Shown here: in pieces, positions 11,067-20,351 of the stretch
Layout: the number at the start of each line of letters is the position of its first letter
How positions within the stretch are numbered: position 1 is the first letter of the stretch
Assembly (NCBI GenBank): GCA_015501075.1
Contig: JADNYJ010000509.1
Location: forward strand, 1-22,452
Reading direction: 5' to 3'
DNA: 22,452 nt
Source of the DNA: Gymnopilus junonius
Taxonomy: Eukaryota > Basidiomycota > Agaricomycetes > Agaricales > Galerinaceae
Notes under the pieces: model-generated
What the model was told of the DNA's origin: nothing
Database searches by the model: none
Seen by the model: the letters and a program-made list of their open reading frames with translations, nothing else
Position numbers and translations under genes: made by a program

Positions 11067-12327
11067 CTATTTGCCGTTAAGAACCTCCTTAACAAGCACG
11101 TCTCTCCTCGCCCTAGCAGCTTCAATACACTCTTTTAAGACATCCCTCTTCACCCACTCTCCGTTGCCATCTTGGACATCTTCGACCAATACGGATCCTA
11201 GCTGCTCGAGAGAGATGATTTCACCCTCATCGCCCAGTACGACAGAGATGGATGTGTCAAGCAGCGGTTCTTCGAAGGCGGTTGGATCCGCAAGGACGTA
11301 TTTTCTTTAAGAAGTGTCAGAAATGAACAACAAAGCAAGGAGAAAGAGACATACGAGTCAAATATCCCAAAGGATGTTGCTATTGGTACACTGTTTGCTA
11401 ATTGAAGTGGAACGCGTGGTTTACTTCGTGAACAAAGGGTTTGATGTATTTCTGGGTCATGTTTCGCCTGTGGTAATGTCGCTAATGACAAAGTCAATGA
11501 TAAGATTCAGCAAATCAACACAAGACTTCAGGGATTCACGTACTGTTCCTTAGGGCTGCAACCATCGCCAAAAGAGTCGCGTCAAACGCGTTTCCGTCGT
11601 AATTTATACAGGTTGCGTCCATGTAGAGTACCCAGACGGCTTTGCCACTTTCTATGCATAGAGAAGATAGAGGAAGAACATTCGATCTGTAATAGTATCA
11701 GCATGGAAATCAATGTCATGGCTAGGAGAGCGAACGTCAAAAGGCCTGGTTCAACCGTTCCGAGAGCACCTGTGCTTCTTCCGAAGGCGGACCAGGCTTG
11801 AATTTTGGAGAACACATGGCTGGGAGGTCCAAGTTGGGCACTGAAATAAAATGAGGTTCATCAGTCCATGCCGCAATGCTTCCAATGAAGAAACACAAAA
11901 AATATACCCAAAAATCCCTCGCCTTCTCTGTCCAACTCTGGTTCTGCGATCTCCGCTTGACGCCGCACACACAGTTGTATCTCCCATCTAACAAGTGCAG
12001 AGCCCTCAGCCGTCGATATTGAACCTATACTTCCATATTCGCAAAGAAAAAGATTAAACAATATTAGTTATACATTCTCGTAGCTGCGATAAAATCTCTG
12101 CGTTTCTGCTCACCAACGTTGAAATACACCTCTCCATCCTCCTAACTCGCGACCTCGGGTCTAACCTCCTCCTCAAGATATTTCTCAAGATAAAGCTTGG
12201 GATGTAATCTTTGGAACACGCTCGCTTTTAGCTTGTCTTGCTCTTCTTGTGAAATGCTCTAGATGTTGGTCTGCGGTGGTTGAGGCGGTGAGAGTGAAGG
12301 AAGAATAGAGGTCGTTGAGGATGACAT
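11067..12327 (-). pseudogene. Exosome core subunit Rrp43 (EXOSC8-like), 5' half damaged, 3' half intact
   Basis: This is an RNase PH-fold subunit of the nine-member RNA exosome ring, needed for nuclear and cytoplasmic RNA decay and rRNA processing. The 3' half reads cleanly through exons 11686-11544, 11481-11355 and 11304-11067, joined by 62 and 50 nt introns. It gives 'SSLCIESGKAVWVLYMDATC', 'INYDGNAFDATLLAMVAALR', 'VPIATSFGIFDSKYVLADP' and a C-terminus ending in TAG at 11069-11067. The 5' half starts at the ATG at 12327 and is equally recognisable ('GSISTAEGSALVR', 'VPNLDLPAMCSPKFKPGPPS') but broken. An in-frame TAG lies at 12261-12259; single-base losses disrupt the RPDGRE-like region (about 12155-12130), the 'RLGDTT' and 'VCGVKAE' segments (about 11990-11950); and no normal donor follows 'SERLNQA' (about 11735). 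It is either a decayed duplicate or a real essential gene carrying sequence errors. As in related genes, the catalytic residues of RNase PH are not expected. Confidence 0.85.
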
Positions 12328-12512
12328 TTTGATGGTTGAGACCAACTAAGAATAAAAGAGAGGGAATGAAGAAACCAAAAATTATCGAATTTCATGTTGA
12401 TCGGTGTGACGGTCCGCTATTTTTGGTGTTTACTTACTTGAACTTACACTGTACATTGTTCAATGTTGAAGGTATCCATACTACTTCAAATTGAACTCTG
12501 TCGATATGCATA
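12328..12512. promoter_or_regulatory. Shared divergent promoter interval
   Basis: These 185 bases separate the divergent start codons of the Rrp43-like (12327, minus) and APH-like (12513, plus) genes, so both promoters must lie here or overlap the genes. The interval is A/T-rich. I see no diagnostic TATA box or named operator. Confidence 0.5.
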
Positions 12513-13558
12513 ATGCAGGATACCACCACCCTCTTATCATCAACAGATATTGTTCTTAATCCAGCAATCCTCCCTAGAAATTCGACAACCTTCTTCGACA
12601 ACTGGCCTCATGCGAAACCACTTCCTACTCCCGCCCAAATACGGTCCTCCACCTTTGAGTTCTCTTTCGAGATACGCACCCACCGTAAACATGGCCCATA
12701 TGCTCAAAGGGTTCTATATATTCCTCATCTAGGTCTTGTCATCAAACATGGTCCTCGCAGCCGTCGCCGAAGCCAAAACGCTCTGGGCGGTGCAAAAATA
12801 TTGCCCTCAGGTGCGAGCCGACGTATATGGGTGGTGCCAGGACGGAAATGAGATATTCATATACCTGTCCTATATTGACGGTGTGTCGCTTGACTCACGT
12901 CTAGACACCCTGCTGACACCGAGCTTCAGGACATTGCTGTTCAAGTAGCTCCAATGATAGCATCTATACGCCACCTCCGACAACCTCCTCAGAACACATT
13001 CGTCGGTGAGCTACGCTGTCTGACGCCAGATATCCACACATCTCACACCCACACTCAGGTTCTCAGGATCGTGGCCCCATTCGCGACCAAATGTGGTGAG
13101 CGGATATGCCCCTCCAACCGCCCCATTCCTCTCGGTCAAGGAGTTCAACGACGCACTCTTTGCGTTAGCTGCTCACCTCCCCATGTTCCGGACCACGAAT
13201 TTTATCGGTCTTTTCGCTCATCCTTCTCCGATACATCCTCGATCCGGTTCACACATACAGATCTGGCAACGACGAATATCATCATCTCGCGTACGAGCAG
13301 AGGTAATGGGCATCATAGACTGGCAGGAAAGCGGGTGGTACCCAGAGTATATGGGAGTACCTCAAAGCCAAGCATACTGCACCGCCAAGATGGTACGAAT
13401 GCCTTGACATTGCGCTACAGCATCCGTATGTCCGTGAGTTGGAGGCATTTGAGAGTTATGATAGCACTGGCATTTTATTTGACGTCCAGTGCTATATGTT
13501 TTCCAAACAGTACGCTGACGCTCTGATAATTTTTTTGGCGACTGTACAGAGCAAATAG
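12513..13558 (+). pseudogene. Aminoglycoside phosphotransferase (APH/choline kinase-like) family protein, multiple frameshifts
   Basis: This is a protein-kinase-fold small-molecule phosphotransferase of the kind that is abundant and unassigned in mushrooms; the substrate cannot be inferred. From the ATG at 12513 it reads to 'YIPHLGLVIKHG' (about 12744), holding the ATP-binding lysine region. After one frame change it continues 'AVAEAKTLWAVQKYCPQVRA' and 'GNEIFIYLSYIDGVSLDSRL'. After another it reads 'IAVQVAPMIASIRHLRQPP', which splices across an intron near 13004-13058. The Brenner-type catalytic motif 'HTDLATTN' has His at 13254, Asp at 13260 and Asn at 13275. 'GIIDWQESGW' has its metal-binding Asp at 13318 but lies in a different frame. 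The C-terminus 'WEYLKAKHTAPPRWYECLDI' (from 13352) is in the third frame and ends at TAG 13556-13558. Key residues are conserved, so damage is recent or artefactual. Confidence 0.85.
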
Positions 13559-13946
13559 TCTATAATATGTCTTGGTTTCCGAGGTCTGGACAAGTTTCCA
13601 AAGGATCGGTTGTCAAACAACCTCCTTACATCGAGAACTTAGGTGCCAATGGACGTGAGGCAGAGACATACGCTGTCTTCGTGAGCCACGACTGCGATAT
13701 GCTCTCTCGGTTATCCGAGCTTATGCCACCTTTATGCCAACCATCGCGAAAGGCAAGAGAGGAGTGGAAAACCTGGAAGGGTGATTAATAATGGTCTGAG
13801 TGGCAAGACTGACAAAATAGAGAAGTCTAATTAAGAAAGGATATTCACATTGGGTTTTGGTGGGCTTGTGATGCAACAGGATGGAATCTATATACGAAAG
13901 CGTTCTACTTTACGTAACCGGAAACGTGCAAACTAAAACGCTATTT
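13559..13946. other. Region downstream of the APH-like gene
   Basis: Contains the APH-like 3' flank and one 73-codon open frame starting with ATG at 13567 ('MSWFPRSGQVSKGS...') that ends at 13788. It has no recognisable motif and is not called as a gene. Confidence 0.4.
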
Positions 13947-14115
13947 TGCTGATTATCTACGCCCACTGTCAGAAGATCAGAAGGTACATCCAAATGGCTG
14001 TGAATGTGGGTGCCGGGCCTTGACTGGAATCTTTTCTTGCTGATTATCGACGCCCACTGCAGGAAAATCAAGGCACGTTTTTGCTGATTATCTACACCCA
14101 CTGTAAAAAAATCAG
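13947..14115. repeat. Three copies of a roughly 35 bp interspersed repeat with internal inverted ends
   Basis: Copies start at 13947, 14037 and 14081. Each begins TTGCTGATTATC, continues (G/T)AC(G/A)CCCACTG, and ends with an A-rich block and AATCAG/GATCAG or AATCAA. CTGATT near the start pairs with AATCAG near the end (perfect in copy 3), so each unit could form a small stem-loop. Start-to-start spacings are 90 and 44 bp. The last copy ends 25 bp before the first codon assigned to the next gene, so the array is in its promoter or leader. Confidence 0.75.
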
Positions 14116-14139
14116 GAAACGCATAAAAGAAGCCTGGAT

Positions 14140-14779
14140 GTGGCGGACCTAGACCCCATAAGAGAGTTCTCTAACATCGCACAGGTCCCACTGAGCCATG
14201 TCACTCGCAATGTCTATCTCATTCTATTCCTCTCAGAAATGCTTCGACCTCACTGGACCCTTTGGATCCCCTTAGATTCAGACGTAGGGTTTTCTTCTCC
14301 CTCTTCCTCTACGGCTGAATTTTACATTCCTCTAGAGCCCCACCACCATTGGAAAAAAAATACAGGCGGTTGGCGCACCCCAGTTTGGCTTTAAAATCGA
14401 GGTTGAGCACGTTTTTGACTGGCGTAAAACCCTCTCTGCCAACACGATCAGACTCTTTCTTCTTGGTACCACCGACTCTTCCAACATTGTCGACATCACC
14501 GAACCCAGTGGAACCACGGAGCTGAACAAGAACGACAAGTTTGAGAAAGTGGCGGCTAGACTCGATGCACCTCGCGCAGCTAGCAGTAATGTTATGCCAA
14601 CGGGTACTGTGTCTGAAGTTGCTGCTGCACTGCAGCACGATATTCCTGGTATGCGTCGGTGCCAGGAATGGACCATGGATTACATTGCAGCTCTTGTTAA
14701 GGACGGTCTATTGCCCGACGAGGCCATGAATGTCATCGCTGAGGCGAGGAAACTGAACCCCTTTCCTCCTACTGATTAA
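14140..14779 (+). CDS. Small fungal protein with HW...CxxW layout, frame split at an A8 run
   Basis: Frame 1 (from about 14140) reads 'SHVTRNVYLILFLSEMLRPH' then 'WTLWIPLDSD' and 'AEFYIPLEPHHHWKK'. At the A8 tract (14353-14360) the sensible reading moves to frame 2: 'IQAVGAPQFGFKIEVEHVFD', 'TIRLFLLGTTDSSNIVDITE' and 'GMRRCQEWTMDYIAALVKDG', ending TAA at 14777-14779. An A7 tract would give one continuous protein of about 210 residues. The order H-W-T-L near the N-terminus, a central 'VGAPQFGF', and C-x2-W-x2-D-x5-L near the C-terminus resembles small fungal proteins such as the DUF6914-type, for which function is unknown. No in-frame ATG is seen. A CTAAC...ACAG acceptor at 14184 suggests that an upstream exon may supply the start. 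Gene call likely; family tentative. Confidence 0.65.
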
Positions 14780-15448
14780 GTAAGCCATTTTTTCTTGTTG
14801 TCGTTCTTGATACTGATCCCCTCAAGATCCCCTACTTAATTTGAGCTTCTCGTGCTAGAAGTTATGGTCGACAATCAACATTTGACTCTTGTGTTTTCCA
14901 TCTTGACTTGCTTTGTATGATAACCAGCTTTACAAGAAATATGCAATGGATATGTCACTTAAAGTTTTAATTTTAAATAGTGATGTGCCGGCTCCGGCCT
15001 GAAGTCAGAAGCCAAGCCAGGCCTCGCCAACTTGATATTTTATTCAATTGTATTTAGAAATGATCTTGAAGGATTGTCCCGACGGACGATCCCAATGACC
15101 TAATTTGGACGATAGTATTTCGTGGACCATGATTGATTCAATAGTATTCCTGACAGCGCCGTGAGAGGGGAAGGGCGAAAACGATAGATATGCGGTGAAT
15201 AGACCAGCGCAAGACTAGAATTGTATCTACGGAAAGCGGGATAAAGGATAAGGTAGGCGATCATTTCCAGACATTACCCCCCCCTCTTTCCCCTTTAGCA
15301 CGAGTTTTGTACTTGTTCAAAACTCTTTGGCATGAACGAGGTCTTCTGCTAACCATTCGTTCTTTTCCATTGGAAAATCCTTCCACTTCACCAGAAAACT
15401 GTTTCTAAAATTTCTTCCACTTCCTGTGCGGGTTCTCCACCTACAAGA
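14780..15448. other. Intergenic region with small inverted and GC-rich motifs
   Basis: The 3' flank of the preceding gene, A/T-rich overall. A G/C-rich patch (about 14987-15030) carries CCGGCTCCGG and AAGCCAAGCCAGGCCT. A 22 bp inverted repeat, GGATTGTCC-CGAC-GGACGATCC, sits at 15071-15092. A C8 tract is at about 15280-15287. No gene is visible. Confidence 0.5.
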
Positions 15449-16550
15449 TCAGGCGGCGGTGTTCCATGTTTGGACAATCTCCTTGGTAATAAGGAACGAG
15501 TTCAGACACATGGGTGAACCTTGCACGTCGACGGTAGTTTGAGTCGTTAACCCCTTTGACCATTTTCTTTTCCACTTTGAATGATCCAAAGCGGCGGTCT
15601 TCCTTGCTGCTCGTTCTAATGCCGCCTCAGCTTCTTTTCTCAACTCTTCCTTCCTCTTTACAAAGGGGGAAGGCAGCATGAGACAACTCAAACCCCCCCA
15701 AAAAAAAGAAGGCAAAGCAGAAAAAATTGCCATAGACAAGAGGGAATGAGCGAGCGGCCTCCAGCCGATTTTGGACAGGAGGTAGGGGTTGACTTTGATG
15801 AGATGTCGATGACGAGTGTTCCAATGCCAGAAGAGATGAAGCCTAGGAAAGGTGGGAGAGGAGGTGGGGTTTTAGGCTCGTTAGGGGCTGAGGTGAAGGT
15901 GGTGGTGGTGGTTGAGCTGGAAGCAGGAGCTGTCGACATTGAAGTTGCAGTCAAAGTCGAAGTCGGCTGCAACTGCTTCCGAACCGCAGGCCCGCAGAAG
16001 CAAACCCATCGAGCAATTTTCCAATCCACACAAAGGGCGTGGAATAAATTCCTCCTCGACAACTTCTTCGCGCGCCGTGAGCCCATAAATCCTGGATGGT
16101 CTCAACGACGATTTTGAGCCTCAGGTTTTTTTTTTGTGCATGAGAATAAGATGAGGAAAGGAGTTGGATGGGCGATCTGTGTTGGGCTGAGGTTGGGTTT
16201 GGGAGTGAGACTGGGATTGTGGTACTGGAGGGGAAGGATGATGGGAAGAATCCGTTTTCTGTTATAGGGTTCTGAAGAAGAGGGAAAGGAAGAGAGAATT
16301 AGCTCAATATACGTGTGATGGGTTTAAGTGGCTGGATGAAAGACTTACCGGAGAAACATCAGGTTTGAATGTCAAAACGGCAATGGTCGAAAAGTTTCTT
16401 CCGGACCAAACGCGACATCGAAGTTCTGGGTACCACCGGTGAGCAAAAGAATAAGGGGTACTCACCGTAACTATATCTCTTGGACAGTCGAAAGAAAACG
16501 TTCGGTCAAAAGCAAACCAGGACTTCAGTTGGCGGCCGCGATGAGTCAAT
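15449..16550 (-). pseudogene. Unresolved coding region, frames interrupted
   Basis: Several minus-strand segments look coding but do not form one frame. From the 5' side these are 'FAFDRTFSFDCPRDIVT' (about 16520-16465), 'STIAVLTFKPDVSP' (to about 16351), then a plausible intron 16350-16273 (GTAAGT...CTTCAG) into 'NPITENGFFPSSFPSSTTIP' and a Pro/Ser/Thr-rich tract ('APASSSTTTTTFTSAPNEP', about 15920). A hydrophobic stretch follows (about 15740-15690) inside T-runs where the register is uncertain. The C-terminal part is 'KEELRKEAEAALERAARKTA', a charged helix, ending 'MCLNSFLITKEIVQTWNT' with the stop at 15449. I do not recognise the family. It may be one gene with sequence errors or a decayed one. 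Confidence 0.4.
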
Positions 16551-16677
16551 CGTCAAATGCACCCATAGTACAGAAAACCGACAGAGTTGGCTGGAAGGGG
16601 GGCAGTGTAAAGTGATGTTCAGAGATTCGGTACACTTATACAGCGTCTTGGGTCTATAGGTTATATCGACGACTATA

Positions 16678-17400
16678 TGAATTTGTCTTCAAGTCGGTGC
16701 AGCAGCATATTGCATTTCTGCTTCTCCGACTCTAGCTTCCGAGTCTTTAAGTTAAATACTCTGTGGACACACCAGTTAGCGCGAAACAATTCATAAAAGG
16801 GACGTAGGCGAAAAGACGAAATAAGGTACTTACAAACTCATTCGGCGCGTTCTCCACTGGCGCAGGCAACGGGAGGTCGTTTCGCTCGAAATGAACCAGT
16901 GGAAAAGTATGGGTTTTTACTGAGTACTTTATTTCTTTTTCTTGTTCTTCAAGCGACTTGAGGTACATAGTCGTAATAGGTTGGGTCCCAAGAGTAAGGA
17001 GCGCACATCACGAGACTGGAGTCGGCTGTCACCGTCGATTCCAATTTCCTCCTTTTCTCTGACTCTCCGCTGCCTCCGAAGCCGCAAGCTTTTCACCTCT
17101 CTTATCCCCTTTATCTTCAGTCTGGCGGTTTGTACGAGTGCGCTCCACATATTTAAATGACTGCTCATGCCCTCTGAACAATTTGGGTTGTGGCGTCGCA
17201 ATGCATGTTGCGACCTGCCACAGGCCCGCTTTCCGTGCGAAACGCCGAGTTTGAAATATTCTTGTCACCAGTCGTTTCGAAGCGGAATCATACGGCCTTC
17301 ATATCCACAACTGGCTCTGCTCTTCCGCAGCTACCGAACCTGATGATTTCTTTTCCTGCCAGTTGCTGTTGAATATAAGGGATATTTGAGGAGGTCTGAT
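16678..17400 (-). pseudogene. Unresolved charged/coiled-coil coding region
   Basis: Minus-strand segments between about 17400 and 16678 read 'YDSASKRLVTRIFQTRR' and 'EKLAASEAAESQRKGG', then change frame to 'SSLVMCAPYSWDPTYYDYVP', then again to 'YLKSLEEQEKEIKYSVKTHT' and 'LPLPAPVENAPNEF'. A GTAAGT...CACAG intron (about 16838-16765) leads to 'NLKTRKLESEKQKCNMLLHR' and a TAG near 16678, but the splice does not preserve frame. The repeated charged helices suggest a coiled coil. Family unknown. Confidence 0.35.
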
Positions 17401-17846
17401 GGAGGACGTATGGCTATGGCGGATTGTTGAACCATGCATTGGCCAGTCCGCAAAGCTCGCGTCAAGATTCAATGGGTGGACACTGCTTTTTACATAGGTC
17501 AGTGGCAGTAGCAGATCATATTTATTGTGCGTTTTTTTTATTCCATGTTTGGCTTCTCATACCCAATCTCTCGCCAGAAGGAACATTATTGACGAATACT
17601 TACACTGATTTGTCCTGTATATATGGGAATTTATATCCGGTTCCATCTACCTTATCTGAACCGTCAACTGAAGATAGATGCCTCTTTATGTCTGGGACCA
17701 CGTGCTGACATTCTTGCAGCCTGTCTACTGAAATGCTGTGCGCAAAAGGCTGTTCGAGGATCCACCGTTACTGAGTCCAACGCCCTTGCGCTCTCACCTT
17801 CATCGCTTACCCACCCACCCGCAAAGTCTCCAATATTTTCCTTACA
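17401..17846. other. Upstream region of the NLR-like gene
   Basis: About 450 bp without a supported gene. A 94-codon frame at 17424-17708 has no recognisable features. The NLR promoter presumably lies here. Confidence 0.4.
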
Positions 17847-18125
17847 ATGTCTGTTTTCAAGAAAGCACGAAACTTTGTTAAAGGTACCACTGACAGTCGG
17901 GATGAAGTCGGTTCATTTACCTACCATCGTTATGCACTCATTCTCAATGCTTGTTCTCTCAGGTCGTCGATCAGAGTGTTCCCCTCGTAATGTCCTTTTT
18001 CAAGAAAGCACGAAATTTCAGTATCAGAGGTGGCACATTTAACTCTGTCGGTCGCGATCAAGTCAGTCCATCTACCCATGTACCATTTTTAAATCTTTGC
18101 TCTCACAGATCAACGTCGATCAGAG
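17847..18125 (+). repeat. Tandem duplication of the NLR first exon, intron and next exon start
   Basis: ATG-TCT-GTTTTCAAGAAAGCACGAAA at 17847 is matched by a near-identical copy starting at 17990, 143 bp later. Both units then run through an intron-like segment ending in TTGTTCTCTCAG (17962) or TTTGCTCTCACAG (18108), followed by GTCGATCAGAGTGT in both. The second unit keeps a longer open exon with the GGTFNSVG segment. The first unit reads only 'MSVFKKARNFVK' before its donor at 17884. Confidence 0.8.
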
Positions 18126-19661
18126 TGTCCATACACACAACTACTACCACAATGCGACCGCTATTCAGGAGCGGGACACTGTCAGCAACCCGACTACAGT
18201 TGGACCGAAGGTGTCTGACGCACCGAACCCCAGTACCCTGTTCCAAGGCCGCAGAACCGAGCTCGACATGCTCAAGGATTATTTCAAACCTCGTCGGGCT
18301 GGTGAGCCGCGGAGCCGACGCTCGTTCCTCCTTCATGGAATGGGCGGTATCGGAAAGACACAAACTTGCCTCAAATTCATTGAGGAGGCTACCAATCAGT
18401 GAGTACAGAAATTCTTTCCTTGTTATTCACTTTATTCATGTGTATAGGTTTGGTTACATATTTTGGATTGATGCCTCGACTCCCGAGACAATCTCCCTTG
18501 GTCTCAAAGGCATTCCTGAGGCGAAATCGGCTGATTCAGATGGATCAACGAAGTCACTTCTACAATGGATATCTCACCTTCCCAAGGAGTGGCTTCTTGT
18601 ATTTGACAGTGCAGAAGAGCACGTCCACAAGTTCTTGCCCCGGGAAATCTTGGAAACATCATACTCACCAGTCACAATCAATCTGTTAGGCGATCAACAT
18701 CCTTCAAAGCAATTGAAATTGAGCAGATGGAGGAAGAGGATGCTGTTACTCTGCTTCTGAAAGCTAGCTGCCTTGATCAAGATCCACCATCTGATGCTTT
18801 CTGAATACAGCAAGGGCAATTGTGAAAGAACTCACTGCTTACCTCTGGCTGTAGATCAGGCTGGTGCTTCTATTGAATCTGGACTTTGTGGAATTGAAGA
18901 TTATCTGGATCTCTACTCCAGTTCCCGGAAATCCCTTCTGGATGATTTTTTTTTCATGAAGGCATCCTCCTATGAACAGACTGTCTATGGACTTGGGAAC
19001 TATCTTACAGAAAGATTGAGGCCACATCTGCTGCTGGACCATCTCCTGATTTGAAGTTTACTCCAGAGGCTGCTCAGACAGCTATTGCAATACTACAGAT
19101 GTTTGCTTTTCTTCATCATGACAACATTATGAAGGGGATATTCAGATGGGCAGTAACAAATATATCTGATGGGGATTTACAGCCTCTGCACTGGCAATTG
19201 CTAGTCATAAACTGTTGCATCAAAACCAAAATGGAAAATGGGATGAACTTCACTTCCAGAAGCATCAGAGTCCTATTGTCATTTTCATTAATCAAGCAGG
19301 GTGTGTCAACTGATGCATATACTATACATCCTCTGGTACACTGGAGCCAGGATCAATTTCCATCATTAGACCAGCAGATCAAATGCAGAGAGACAAAATC
19401 ACTACTAGCAACTTCAATTTTCAGGGCTTCAGAACTGAAGATTATATATTTCGCAGACATCTTATACCACACATCAGAGCCAATCTTAAGTTTTCCTTCC
19501 AGCAGATGATAAAAATATGTGTGATGATAATGACTGTATGGCATTTGGACTGTCTTTCAAAGAAAATGGAAACTGGAAAATGGCTGAGGAGCTATACAAA
19601 CAGGCTGCAGCACAAGACAAGAAATGCTTGGCCAGAACACCCAAACACACTGTCCAGTATA

Positions 19662-20035
19662 AGCAACCTTGCAGCCACCTACTGGAATCAAGGAAGGTGG
19701 AAGGAGGCAGAGGATTTGGGGTTCAGGTCATGGACATGCGCAAGAGGTGCTTGGGCTAGATCATCAAGATACTCTGATCAGCATGAGCAACCTTGCAGCC
19801 ACCTACTGGAATCAAGGAAGGTGGAAAGAGGCAGAGGATTTGGGGGTTCAGGTCATGGACATGCGCAAGAGAGTGCTTGGGCTAGATCATCCAGACACTT
19901 TGCCAGCATGAGCAACCTTGCAGCCACCTACTGGAATCAAGGAAGGTGGAAAGAGGCAGAGGAGTTGATGACCAAAGCTGTTAACCTTAGTGAGCAGATA
20001 CTTGGGGATGATCATCCAGACACTCAGGCAAGGAT
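19662..20035 (+). repeat. Three near-identical TPR-coding repeats (about 126 bp unit)
   Basis: Units start with AGCAACCTTGCAGCC at 19662, 19786 and 19911. The first two are almost identical over their whole length and encode 'NLAATYWNQGRWKEAEDLG' then 'VMDMRKRVLGLDHPDTL'; the third diverges after 'WKEAEEL'. Spacings are 124 and 125 bp, not the 126 bp of a 42-codon unit, so two bases and one base are missing from units one and two. This is a kinesin-light-chain-type TPR. Confidence 0.85.
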
Positions 20036-20077
20036 AACCAACTAGCATCCTGGCATGCATCAAAAAATGTAAACTAG

Positions 20078-20351
20078 AAAATGATATGTGAACTTGAAAA
20101 TAAATCATAGACTGTTGCTTACATTTGGTTCCATTCTTTGAGACTATGATCAGGAGCGACAAGGGTTATATACATAGTATATGAAAGGACAGCTAGATTA
20201 TAGAGGGACCCACATATTCCTTGACAAATTTACCTTAAGCAGTCAGCACATAAGAACTGGAAAAAGGTTCAAAATTGCGGATGTTGAAAACCATATAATG
20301 TACAAACATACTGAAAATAGATTATAACGAACAGGATGAATTGATCTCTCC
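20078..20351. other. Convergent 3' intergenic region between NLR and Nup42-like genes
   Basis: A/T-rich interval of about 270 bp that should contain both 3' UTRs. No gene or clear terminator structure is visible. Confidence 0.5.

Larger units (their letters stand above)
17847..20077 (+). pseudogene. NLR-like STAND ATPase: N-terminal GGTFNSVG segment, NB-ARC, TPR (frameshifted)
   Basis: This is a fungal NOD-like receptor-type protein; such proteins are proposed to act in non-self recognition. A first exon (17990-18061) encodes 'MSFFKKARNF' and 'RGGTFNSVGRDQ'. After a 47 nt intron, exon 18109-18398 carries 'FQGRRTELDMLKDYF' and the Walker A loop 'GMGGIGKTQ' (about 18340). Intron 18399-18447 precedes 'FGYIFWIDAS' and Walker B 'EWLLVFDSAEE' (about 18590). 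A one-base change in a C-run near 18640 restores 'PGNLGNIILTSHNQ' and 'EEEDAVTLLLKAS'. Further changes near 18803, 18836 and 18990 give 'LPLAVDQAGASIES' (the GLPLA motif, here CLPLA) and a long clean stretch (19051-19509) with 'YTIHPLVHWSQDQ', the MHD-like site. Three 42-residue TPRs follow, the reading ending about 20077. At least seven frame changes are needed. With them the protein would be about 700 residues, short on TPRs. Confidence 0.85.

Noticed and set aside
13910..14101. 63-codon minus-strand frame with a repeated GVDNQQ segment
   Set aside because: The apparent protein repeat is produced by the three DNA repeats; there is no start context or family feature.
13947..14115. Three repeats considered as a CRISPR-like array
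   Set aside because: Spacings of 90 and 44 bp are irregular, copies are imperfect, and the window is clearly fungal nuclear DNA.
18103..18363. 86-codon minus-strand frame
   Set aside because: It is antisense to the NB-ARC exon containing the Walker A motif.
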